64,000 bases of DNA from Phoronis australis (lineage: Eukaryota; Phoronida; Phoronidae), in NCBI GenBank assembly GCA_002633005.1, contig NMRA01000081.1, positions 858,008 through 922,007 on the forward strand. The letters are read 5' to 3'. The first letter of the stretch is position 1; each line of letters opens with the position of its first letter. Both the position numbers and the translations under genes were made by a program. Below, piece by piece: positions 22,342-34,200 of the stretch. The notes below the pieces were generated by a model that was not told where the DNA came from, did not search any database, and worked only from the letters and a program-made list of their open reading frames with translations.

Positions 22342-25300
22342 GTAATACCTCCATGACATTTAAGGTGCTTTTTGTAAATACAAAATTATGCACTACAATG
22401 TATTTCGTTAAAGGTCAGTTTTACACATACATGCAAGATTTGCAATAGAATTTCCCTTAAAAAATTCAAAAATGATTTTGAAATCCATTGTCACAAATTA
22501 TACATTTTTCTTTGGGTACTGTGAGAAATTTAAATATTCTTTACATACATTCCCAAGAAACTTTGCCTGGTTGTGACAGTTGTCCTGAAACCAGAGCTGT
22601 GAAATGCTTTGTTTAACATAATTTTGTGTGACTTTAATGCTAAGTTCTACCTTTAATTATAGTTACCTACTGCAAACTACAGATGGCTCTCTCAGTCTGT
22701 GGTTATAAAAGTGTCTGCCTGTGCTTTCCATGCGCGCTGGGTACATTCCATCTGGATGTGTTGCTCAACATGGGACTTTGTCACAACAAATTTTTGACAA
22801 ACATGCGCTTATTTCTTCCTCTTTCGGTCTCATTTATGGGATTAGGAATCCTAGAAAATGCCTTTCTGTAAACTGTTCTGAAGGACATAATTGACAAGGA
22901 TTTTCTGTTGGTTGCTTCCTTGAAATCGGGGAATGAAATGAAATTTAGATATCAGATGTAACTTTTTATAGAAGTAGATAATTTACTTGCGAAAATTGGA
23001 ACAGTTGTATTTCAAAGGGTTCATTGCATACAGAGAAATTACAGCCTTTGTGTTTATTGATAAGTATAAATTATTTTTTAATTTTAATAAACAGATGGTA
23101 AAGGTAAAGTTAGTGACATTCCAGCTGTTGCATAGTCATTTTTGTTGCATCCTCAATTTCAAATATTAAACTAAAAATATAGTTAATTTTTAAAAAAATG
23201 ACGCAACAGCTAAGCTTGTTTGTATATAAAGATTGATCAAAATGCATGAGTTATGAAGCACAAGATTGATCAAAGTTATCCCTGGGTTAGTATTTAGCCA
23301 TTTTCTTTTCTTGCAGGTGTTGCATCATCAAAAATTAGGTCAATCGAAGGAAGAATTCTTACATCTCAATGGCTCCCACATGGCGTCATGCACTTACATC
23401 CTGGTCCTTTTGACGGAGGCGGCCACTGCATCCCCGTTTGTTTTTCATGAAGTTCTATTTGGTGATTGGCTGGGCAAGAAATTAGTTACAGCCATGTTCA
23501 AGAACGTGTGGGTCAAGTTACGTGCATCACTCAAAGCTGTGTTGGGTAAGAGTTTGCGTAAGACTTTACTCTGTTATGGGTTTGTATTTTCCTTTCAAAC
23601 TACCAGAACTCATTATGTCAGCCTTTAGACTATATTTTGTGACAGCAAGTCGTTCTACATTCTTGAAAAGCCATTTCTTCAAAACAATGGTTAGTAACTA
23701 TATTATTTGAAAATCAACTTTTAGAATTTTTCATGTGCCACCCGGGAGGTCTCTTATGATCAGCTTTCACTCTGTTACATCTGACTTTGTGGATACCACC
23801 ATTACAAAAATTATGTTTGCCCTTGTTGTAAAGTAACTATTTGCACTATGTTGAATTGTTGATCAAAATCCATTAGAAAACAAAGCAGTGCAATAGATTG
23901 TTTCTACGGCTACAAAAATTGTTGGAGGCGTAACACTTTGATTAAATATTGACTCAAGTTCAATTGTCACTAGTACGCTAATGCATTGGACCAACCCTCG
24001 TGTATTGTCTGCTACCTAGATGTTTAAATACATGTGTTGACAAGTGGTTTTTGATCCAAATTTCAATCATGGAAAGGATAGCATTTACATGATTTCATGA
24101 TTTGTGGAATATTAAAAGCTTAGATTTTTACATTTATTCGTGATTTCGTGATTTGCGGGATATTGCAAGCTTAAATTTATACATTTAAAATGTAAAACAC
24201 CGGTTTTTGGTTATTGCTTTTGTCAAAAAGAATAATTTGTAGTAATTGATTCACCTAATAATTCATAAGCTTCAAAACTGGTCTCAATTTGTTCCTTCAT
24301 TTTTCATGGTTACTTCCAGATATAATGCCTCATGGATTTCACCTTTCTGGGATTGTTTTCATAATTACAATATTAAAATGAACACCATAATGTTCGCTTG
24401 CCGAGACCCATGCCCCAAATTATATCCAAAATAAGTTATGTTTGTCAGCTTAGTTTGTCACATTTCTGGACTCATATCAGTCTGGCTGTAGTAGATGCTT
24501 AGGGAACAGACTGGTTCCATGATCGAACACTAGGTGGTGTTACTGCATAATTTGATGGATGCGTGAGCCTTAAGCACCTTTATCTGTTGCCTCAGTGAAA
24601 TTCACTTTGAAAATTTTGTAGCATATAACTAGTATTTTGTATTCATTTCTTTGCAACTATTGGCAATTGTTATGATCATATTACTGGCAATCGTTCGAGG
24701 CCTATATAGTACATGCTTGCCAACTGTCCCATGTTTTGAAGCTTTTTCCTGCCTCCTGCCATAATATTCCACTTAAAGGCACAACTTAAAAATGTCGGGC
24801 ATTGCGGCGTACATTTACTCCTTGTGGTGTGGCATATGGCAAGATGTCCCGTGTCCTGCTTTTCGTGTTTGTGTGTTGACAACGTGTGGCATGTGGCCGG
24901 TTATCCCCTGTCCCGCTTTTTAATTTTTGTATGTTGTCAACTATACTATATACCATAAAAAGCTGTTACATTTTTTTGAACTTTCAAATTTAATAAACAT
25001 TGCCGATTACCTTGTCAATTGTTGGAATTCACGGTCAAATTCCAAAATTGAGAGATGGCTAATGTTTCAGTAGCAACATCAATCTGTTAAATTATTTTCT
25101 TTAAAACCACAATCATGGATAAGGATGCTGTAATGATCAAGTGTAGTTTTAAATTTTTGAGATGCTATCTGAACACAAAAACAATTTTAAATTTTTTGTG
25201 AGAACTTGCCACTAAGTGTATACTAGAAGCAACTATGAACCTGTGATGTCATAAAAGAAATAAACTTTTGATTCTGACCAGTTACCATTATGAAAGTGGC

Positions 25301-28300
25301 CTCAACTTTTTTACTTAGATGAAAATGGGTACTAACAATGACCCACCTTGACGAGCCAACATGTTGAGCCTGGTTTCAGTTCCAGTAGTATTGAATTTGC
25401 CAGTCTTTTCCTGCAAACTGTAGATTAAGTAAGACAAATTCCACTAGTGTTTTAACACTTATAGGTGATCTAAAGTTAGATTACTGATGGTAGGTAGTTT
25501 TATAGCATAGCATGTCTTGTCTGTGAATACAACAATAGGGATACTATTTATTGAATTTTTGGCTGCATGGTCCAATTATTTCTGAATTTGGGAACTTGGT
25601 TACCTCAGGATGTGTAGCTGGCTTTTTCCATTACGTTGGAACCATCTCATGTTATGTGAAGATGCTATAGATTATTTCTGTTGGGACAGAGTAAAGGCTC
25701 TGGATGTCCAATTTCACTATTTGATTTGATGTCTAAAGTGGAGTAAGACACTAAATGATAATTCAAGTCACAAACTAAAGTGTGATGAAAAACACACTAG
25801 AGAATATCTCTTTGTCTCTACTTAAGACAAAGTAAGGAAATTTCAACCCTTTGGGTTTAGTTCAAGTAACTTGCAAATTGACAGTCGTGTGTATTTCCTC
25901 AGGTGAGTGCTCTGCGGTGGACTTTGAAACCAAGTTATATGCAGAGAGCATGGATGTGCTGGAACACCATATTAAGCCGATACGAGCGGTGCCAGGGGTG
26001 GTGCTGGAACAGGGGTATCTCAACAAAATGGCTGAAGGCTTGAAGCCTTTGGCAGTGCTGGCCAACAGTAAGTATACTTGTATATCTCTTGACTGTTTTG
26101 TTCAGACTTTTGAAGAGAACTACACACAATGTGCCTAGCGTTTTCACTGAACACAGTTTCAAAACAAAAATGCAGTCAAATATACATACACTTGTTATTT
26201 CTCTTGACTGTGAAGCAATCTGCTTATAAACATCATATTGTCCATTGTGTTTCCATTACTGTGCAGTCACAATTTCAAAACAAAGCAATGTCCAGGCACT
26301 ATTATACTAAGACATCATGTAATGTTGTGACTTCAGCATGCAGATTCTTGTCTGTACTAGCAAGGTTCTAGAGGTCTTTGGCTGCCTCTATATGTCTCTG
26401 CCCATATCATGTACGTTTTTATTACTACATGCCTCTAGAGGTCTTTGGCTGCATGCCATGCACACTCTATAAGCCTTTAGTTGGCCATATCTCCATCTGT
26501 TTTCTTGTTTCTGCGTCACTTCTATGTTGGAAGTGAGGCATTTAAATGCTCTTAAATTTTGTTTTACAATCTATTAAAACAGTCATCAGTGGCAGTTTTA
26601 AATTATGAACTGATGCATGGTGTAGTGTTTTGAAATATTTACCATACAGTGTCAGGTAATTTTCCTTTAGCATTATGTTCACAACAAACAAGGCCGCCTT
26701 TCATACTTTTATTAGCCCTCAGAACAGCTTGGTACAATATTTTTTATTACTCGAAGCATAACGTGCAGTACTACATGTTACACACAATCAGTGTATTTCC
26801 AATCAACTAAGGTGTGATATAGCCACAAACTCAGCTGAGCCTAACAAGTGAAGGGTAAAGATAGGTGATGTTAGTGCCGTCCACACACAGACTTACCCTA
26901 GAACGGGCTACTCCTTGAACGAATTGTCGCTAGGTTTGGTAGCTGTCTGGACGCTACTTAAACTAGTATAACTTGCTGAAAATTTAACACTGGCATCTTA
27001 AATATCATTTACCTGTGAATGAAGTCACCATTTCATCTTTCTTTGCATTAACATGCTTGAAATAGCGCCTCCTATATCCAGTATTTATAAGAGTAAGTGA
27101 AAAAGTAACATAGGGGGCGCTGCAATTAGTTGAACTACAGCTTCCAATTAATCGATTAGTAGGTCCCTACCAAAGATTCTGACATGACTCAACAAGTGAA
27201 GGGTAAAGATAGGTGATGTTAGTGCCGTCCACACACAGACTTACCCTAGAACGAGCTACTCCTTGAACGAATTGTCGCTAGGTTTGGTAGCTGTCTGGAC
27301 GCTACTTAAACTAGTATAACTTGCCCCACTTGTGACAACATACTCCACCTTATGGAGGTAGTGTAACTTGTTCTAGGGTAACTTGTGCCCCTTGTAATCA
27401 CCGTGTGGCTGCAAACCTGGGGCAAGGCGGAAGTAATCTGCTGCGCTTACATATAGACGGGTCTTCTTTTGCACACCATATTCACATTAGCTGTCCATTT
27501 TCGTACACAGCGTGACAACTTCCACCTTACCCTAGTTATCGGAGATGTGTGTGGACGGTCCACTTAAAGTGGGGCAAGCTGCACTAGTGCAAGTTGTTCT
27601 AGAATAAGTCTGTGTGTGAACGGGATGTGAGACTATTGATTTCAACTTCACCTTTTCACAGATGCCACTTTTAGGGATCAAAGCTCCATACAGGTCTTAT
27701 AATTGAATATTGCCAATTTCAATATAGAATAAATTAAGTCTAGGATGTTAAGTCTGGCCCACAGAGTTTTAAGTTAACTCTGCTTGGCACAATTAACTGG
27801 CCCGCTTAAAACACAAAAATGCATTTGTGTACTGTCAAAAGTAGATTTTGTCGTTATCTATTTGGTGGATGTTTCATGTCACTTTTAATTTTTTTTTCGA
27901 TGTTGCAGTATAGTAATTCTGTTAGGAGGACCGACTTTGTTTTGGGTAATTTAAGACCCTAGGAAAATGTTGGCTAACTTTGGAACATTGTATCTCAGAA
28001 ATGGCTGATCAGATTCATATAAAACTTTCAGTTATTATGGTTTATGTATTGTTCCCCAAAGATACATTAAGAATTGTTTCAGTTATTATGGTTTATGTAT
28101 TGTTCCCCAAAGATACATTAGGAATTGTTTTTTTTTAAATGCTTCACTTCTGCATTTGGGGTGATGTTTTGTATGAAAAAACTTCAAAGTTGCATAAACA
28201 AAATGAAATGATAATCTAGAAAACTGTAAAATCATTTTTGAGATTTCATCTTGAACATTTGTTTCAAATGGAATTCGGTCATGTTATTGATACCATTGTT

Positions 28301-29027
28301 TTACTATCAATGCACCTTTTTAAATTACATCAAAAAGATGTCATCATGTGACCTAATCAAAAGTCAAAAATCAAATTCTACTAGATTTCTACTTTTAGAA
28401 AATATATATTTTTACTTAGTTATTTTTTATAGTTTTGCAGATATTTGGCTAAACACATAGACTTGTCAAAGAGGTCATGAATTACCTGAAGAATGTCTTC
28501 TTTTCACTTTTTCAGATGGTAGACCAGCTTTTGCTTGTGATGACACAGAACCCAAAGTTTTTATCAGCTACCAGTGGGATATGCAGTCTAAAGTAGAAGA
28601 CATTCGTCATCTACTGGAGGCCAATGGATATCCATGTTGGGCGGATATCAGCCCGATGATGTCACAAGCTCAAAGGGGGCACAGCAGTATGAGCAGTCGG
28701 AGTAGTCATATTGAAACTGTCTCGGAAACCCTGCAGAGTCAGATCCAGAGGAACATGAGGGCAGCTACTGTGGTCATCTGTTGTGTAACGCCCAAATACA
28801 TGCAGAGTGACAATTGCATAAAGGACCTTACCTTGGCAGAGACCTTGCAGAAGCCTATCATTCCTCTGCTGCTGCGGTTCTGTCCCTGGCCACCAGAGGG
28901 TGCTCCTGTCCAAGTCAGAAAGATCATGGCAAAGCTGAGTAATATTGAGATGTACAATGAGAAACTTTACAAACAAAATATTTCACAAATTCTTGAAAGG
29001 ATAAAGAAGATAATACCACCAAAATAA
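21037..29027 (+). CDS. Protein with TIR-like, SAM, TIR-like and TIR-like domains, complete
   Basis: 736 aa from four exons: 21037-22341, 23317-23545, 25903-26067, 28516-29027 (2211 nt, phases 0, 1, 1). Residues 1-140 are acidic and disordered. TIR-like 1 (about 143-275) starts KKGIFVSYSPDAGFLERK. SAM (about 321-388) has WNANDLQEWLFKLGI, then HLGVDSRVVRKKIMQQI. TIR-like 2 (about 407-540) starts PNSVYLIYDPADVRLAQNLK. TIR-like 3 (about 579-735) starts KVFISYQWDMQSKVEDIR and has GYPCWADISP. TIR domains act as adaptors or NAD-cleaving enzymes; SAM domains oligomerise. SARM1 has SAM-SAM-TIR with ARM repeats, which this lacks. By eye, the position of the SARM1 catalytic Glu holds E222 in TIR 1 and E480 in TIR 2, but Asp in TIR 3. 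No signal peptide or membrane span, so probably cytosolic. Function is unknown; innate immunity or NAD signalling is inference. Confidence 0.85.
23317..23545 (+). CDS. TIR/SAM gene exon 2: core of TIR 2
   Basis: Acceptor TTTCTTGCAG, donor TTGG|GTAAG, 229 nt, ending phase 1. It encodes ASCTYILVLLTEAATASPF then VFHEVLFGDW. The SPFVFHE word aligns with the Trp-x3-Glu catalytic segment of SARM1-type TIRs, with Phe in place of Trp. Confidence 0.83.
25903..26067 (+). CDS. TIR/SAM gene exon 3: link between TIR 2 and TIR 3
   Basis: Acceptor TTTCCTCAG, donor ACA|GTAAGT, 165 nt, phase 1 at both ends. It encodes FETKLYAESMDVLEHHIKPI and a short helical tail. No domain recognised. Confidence 0.82.
26848..27626. 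mobile_element. Short inverted-repeat element with a duplicated left end
   Basis: A segment of about 125 bp is repeated nearly exactly at 26848-26972 and 27197-27321. The right copy is matched in reverse at 27520-27626. Shared TIR words are CACACACAGACTTACCCTAG on the left and, read in reverse at the right, CACACACAGACTTATTCTAG. ACTAGTATAACTTGCCCCAC also recurs inverted. It lies in a TIR/SAM gene intron and has no coding capacity. Confidence 0.65.
28029..28130 (+). repeat. 51-bp tandem duplication
   Basis: Two copies (28029-28079, 28080-28130) differing at one base, in the last intron of the TIR/SAM gene. The near identity implies a recent slippage or duplication. Confidence 0.95.
28516..29027 (+). 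CDS. TIR/SAM gene exon 4: TIR 3 and stop
   Basis: Acceptor ACTTTTTCAG, 512 nt to TAA at 29025-29027. It encodes a whole TIR-like domain: KVFISYQWDM (strand A), GYPCWADISP (BB region), ATVVICCVTPKYM (strand D), then CIKDLTLAETLQKPIIPLLL. SARM1 has Glu where this has Asp (CIKD). Confidence 0.88.
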
Positions 29028-31135
29028 GTGAATAATGTGTTAATAGGATTGAATTAACCCCCACTGTTACATTGAAACATGTTGATTATGTACACACCTT
29101 ATTTAGTATTGAAGGGAAATTTCTTTTGTTCATTTATGAAAAGCATAAATGCGTTTGCTAAAAGGTGAATAGTTGCTCAATGCTGTGCGAGTGTTTTCTA
29201 TGCTGTATACATGTATGTTGTGTTTGGAGTTGGTTTTGTGCAATTTGTCACATTCAACAGATGAAATCCCGCAATCGCAATAACCACACATCTCAGGAGT
29301 ACAGAAATATTTAAAACAAAGAAAAGTCACATTTACCTTGCACTTGTTGAATTCCCACAGTCACTAATTAAGTAATTAATTAAGACAATGTAGTGTTTAT
29401 AGACAGGAAATTTGGATGGAATTAGATTTACCTGCAATGTGCTGAAAATGAATCTGTTTTTAGTAGTTAATAATGCGGGATGTTGAAATGCCGTGTAGAA
29501 TTTTATTTTTTAACTTCTTTATATGTTGTTGTTTTTGTGACTTATTTAATGGGTCTGTTACTGTTTTTAAAGAGAAACTTGTGCTTTGAAATAATATAAC
29601 GATGAGCATTTTGCATAAGTTATAGTTCTCATGATAATCAGTTGATAAATCGGAAGTATTCGAACCTTTGGAAAATGTCTCTTAGTGGGAACATTGTGAT
29701 TAGGGATGAGATAAGAACCAATGAAAATGTGAAGTAAATTACTACCGAAATTAAAAAATGTTTTTTCAAAACATGAAGAAAAAACAATTTTTTTGTGTTT
29801 CAAATTATGAACAGGGACACACCTGTAACAGATATTAGAATGTTAAGTAATAAATACAAATTAATTGTATTTTTTACATTGTCTGCTCTCTTTTATTTGA
29901 ACAATAGTCCATGTGTACGGTTGTAGTTGAAGCTTAAAAATCAATTTCTTGACCTAGCCACAGGACTGTTTCAAATAATTTGAATTGAGATAAATAACCA
30001 TTAATTAACACAGGGCCCATCTACTTTTATTAGATTTTGTGGCCTTCAATATTACAATTAAATGTACAAAGTAACGTGAATGGTTTCTTTGCATTTATAT
30101 TTTTATACAAGATGTTTTGTTCTTTGTGATTGATACTGAAATGTGTTGTACAATTGTACATTTAAATCTGTTACTTCTATTGCTGAACTGGCAAAGGTAG
30201 TAAACGGGGGGCTGTTACTTACATTTCAGTGTTGATCATGGGCAATTGTATTTAAAAAATCATTTGTCATTTTTAATTCAAATTTATGCTTTTTAATGTT
30301 GATTAATCAAACTTTGTCATAATGAGTGCATATAACGTTATGGTGTTACTGTTTTGCAAAGAATAATAATTGTATATTTGAATACCTTTTGTCTTCTGTT
30401 ATTCATAATCAGTTCATTGATTCCATATGAATTCAGTATTTCAACAGGAACTCTTCTATTGAACTTAAGCAGTAAATTCTTGGATTGTTTTAATACAAAA
30501 AAACAACAAATCCGCTATTCTGAATGCAATCCTTGCTGTAAACCGGGTTTGACATCAATCTACGGTACTTACAAGGTGGAAGATTGTGTTTCCACGGTAA
30601 GCAATGTTTTCGAATTCATTTTGTTGCCATATCCCATATAACATGGCGAAGGGGAAACTAATTTGGATGGCTATTGTTGTTAGCCATAAGTGTCGTTCGT
30701 TTGTGAATCATTCGACATCTCGCAAGTTCCCAAATGACGTGATGGTACGTGACAACCTTATACGAAAATGTTTATCTTACACACCGTTACTCATGTTAGT
30801 GTTGGACTTACGCCATTTTCTTGTGACTCCAAATACTGAATACAGATACGGATCCTCAATAGAATCTCCTTAACCATGTGTTAGAATCCATTGTCTTAAT
30901 CGCACAGATGTCAGGTTCTCTGAGAGCGCCTCCAGCCATCCACAATGAGCCTGGCAATGGAACCTAACGGAAATCGATCTCCGCTTACTGCTGGCAATTT
31001 CTTACTTATCAACAAATCTGTTAAGCAAACAAGAATTGTTACAAGACATCGAGTTTCCTCTGTGAAATGCAATTGGTTTTGCAACCCCAAATGTTGCAGT
31101 AGCTAAGACGTGATTTTGTGGAGAGTTACGGAAAA
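29028..31135. other. 3' UTR of the TIR/SAM gene and intergenic space before the receptor gene
   Basis: AATAAA at 29849-29854 is the best polyadenylation candidate for the TIR/SAM gene. The rest, including the presumed promoter and 5' UTR of the receptor gene, shows no recognisable coding exon or repeat. Confidence 0.5.
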
Positions 31136-31208
31136 ATGAGAGCGATGTGGTGGTTTTTATCGTTGGTGATCTTTCTTGACCGATTTTGCTCCTGCGAGGC
31201 TGTCAATG
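31136..31208 (+). CDS. nAChR exon 1, signal peptide
   Basis: Encodes MRAMWWFLSLVIFLDRF and CSCEAVN, a hydrophobic signal peptide. Donor AATG|GTGAGT, ending phase 1. Confidence 0.85.
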
Positions 31209-34200
31209 GTGAGTGATAAATGGCTAAAATTATCCTATTAAATGTGGTATCGAGATTTCATCCCGATAATTCCGTCATCTAATCTCTCAGCACTTTAATC
31301 TTGATTAAACACCCGACATCTCAGTGATTACTAGTCATCAAACTGTTGCGTTCTTGAAGTCTTTTGGTTGTGTAATTTTATTTTTATATCTTGTTATCGC
31401 ATTATGTACGTTTGCTTGCTCAGCGTATGTTTAATTTCATAGCAAGTCAACCCTACAATTGTATTAATTATTTCAATATATTGTATCGCCTGGTCACGCC
31501 ATGACCATATTTTTGGATTTTGTTTGGCTATTGACAGAAGGAAATATTGTGTGCATTTCTTTAAATAATTTAGACGTAAAGCGATTATACCAACACCAAA
31601 ACAAATTTAATGAACTTGAAATGTTTCGTAAGACAAGAGCAATGCGAACATCTTAAACCTTTACATCATACACAGAGTATTTCGTGTGTTATCCTATATC
31701 GAATGTTTACTCCTCTAAAACATTTTTGATGTGGCATAATGCATAAATTACCTGTACTGTGTTGATATATTGGACTGATGTAATTGGTGGCAATCGTATT
31801 GGATTACAGGAACATTGAAGCAACAAAAATGTTTAGCCAATATATGTAGACCTATTAGAATTTTATTGAAGTTGCAAAATTTTACATGAAAATGGCATTT
31901 ACGATCATACTTTGAACGTGAGTGCATAATTATCAACTTTTAGTGAGTATTTTGCATTTTCATTTTAACTACGTGACTAAAAATCAACATGAATTTACAA
32001 TCCGTATCATAAATAGACGCATTTTCAACTCCTTATTTGGCTGTTGTGTTATTTTTATGTTATTTTTATTCGCAGTGACTTAGTTAATCGAACATTTAAA
32101 GCACGGGCATGAAGAGATTTTTCCCCACCCCAACTTTTCACCAGTGTTGCCTGTATGCATGCGTTCGGCGCCTATTGTATTCACACTTGTTACCCTCTCA
32201 CAGGTTGAAAATAACTAACTGTCTCTTTTTGCCGGCGGCATGAAAAACAGATTTAGTTGATTAATGTATACGTTTATCCCTCACCGAACTATGTTTCGTC
32301 TTGATTATTTCACTTCAATTTGGTGCATGAATAAAGCGGATGAGGTTGTATTACGCCGCCTACAAATGCTACAAAGCTAGTATCCTGTATTCTGTTCAAA
32401 GTATTTTGCGTCTAATACTCTTTTTGCACGATAAGGTACAAGGTGTTCAGTTTATGTGTTCCGGTTGCCATTCCTAGTTGAAACATGTTCTATCAACATT
32501 AAAACCTTTCTTCTAAAATTAGCATGCTTTCATTATAGGAATTATATCCTTTATCAATTTTGATTATTTTGGAGAATCATGTCGTTTTTATAGGCTTATT
32601 GAACACGAACACATATCAAAATACTTCATCTCATGGAAATACATAGTTTTCTTGGCCACATAAGCCGCGACACTATGGGTACAAGTCGGTGGTTGAGAAT
32701 GCTTACGTTAAAGTAAACCGTCAAATTCTGGCGGTTCCCTAGCTTAGGGCGACTTCTCTTTCACGTTTTGTTACAGAAGAACTAATTTCACCTTACGCGG
32801 TTGAAGACAGTATAGAAAAATGTTTTGAAAAAAGACTTCGAAAATATTGTGAAGGTTTGTCCATAGAAAATTTTCCGCGTGACGACACCCCGCGAGCACT
32901 CGAGCTCCAACCGGAAACTACCACAGCAATCACCAACGGTATGTCACCCGTCGTTTGCATGATACATGTCTTGTTGTCAGGCCTATTGCATGCAAGAACT
33001 TTCACAATTCTTTAAAAAAATCAACATAATTACCAGTGTTCGTGTAAGCTCACTATTTTCACGATAGTTTCAATTTGCATGATTGCATGAAAACGTATCC
33101 CTCCCACCCATAACGTAATTGCTTCATTCCAGTCATGAGTTGTATCATGAGGAGTTCTTGTCACTGTGGTGATGTAATTTATGACCCTTCTTATTTGTTC
33201 ATTGCCACACCTTCGTGGACATGACGAATCTGCTTCATATTGCACGTGTATTTTCCCACTTTTCAATTGTTTTGTCATGTATTGAGTGTCCCAAAAGTAA
33301 CAACACTCTACGCGTATTGTAATTGAGCTCATGAATATTAATGAAAATGACTATTAATGAAATGATATTTGGATAGTTATTGTGTCATCATCTGTGCATT
33401 TAAAAAATTTGTGTTAAAAATATAATATTCATGGATTTAGGAATATGGTCACCATAATGGGGTTGACTGTTTCTCCCAACTGAAAATAAGAAAAGGTCGT
33501 GGAAAGAAATTAATACAGTTATGAGTGGAGACGGTGTTTTTGAATTTTATTTGCAATGTCCACACCAGCAGCAGCAGCAGCAGCAGCAGCACATTCCGTC
33601 GATTGGGGTCGCATTGGAACCATCGGGTTCCTCCCACGTCGTGTTCTTCATAGGCCACTGGTGTCTCTGTGTTATTGTCGTAACGCCGAGAACAATAGTT
33701 TTTATTGGTACTTGGTGCCTGAATATTCAAATATTCTAGTCTATAATCTTGGATAGTTTGTATTCTTCATCTGGTACTGAGGTATCGATGAACAAAGAAT
33801 GTTCGCTGTTATCCTGAAAAGTGCACTACTGCTTTTTTGATAAAGGTGGAATTTCTGGCACCCATGAGAAGGTCATCCACGTATTTTAGCTCATTTGCAT
33901 AACAAATGTGACAATGACACACTTACATGACCAATGAACGTGAGCAGTTGCCATCGGAGTGAGGGTTACTCCCAGACGGTAAATAGAGCGTCTTGCATAC
34001 TGAGAGCGCACTCTAGATAGAAAAACAAAGCGCTCCGCAGAAATGACACCCTTATAGAATGATATTGCTATTTTTTATAACTGATGTACACAATAAGTAC
34101 TAATCGCTAACAGCATCTTAAAATGAAAATAGTGTCCCGGATTCGATATACAACCATCACAATCAGACCGGTATTATTTTTAAGATAATTTGTATATTCA

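Noticed and set aside
33449-33756. Open frames with polyGln or polyAla
   Set aside because: Produced by the CAG repeat at 33566-33590 in a receptor intron. No domain and no consistent splice sites.
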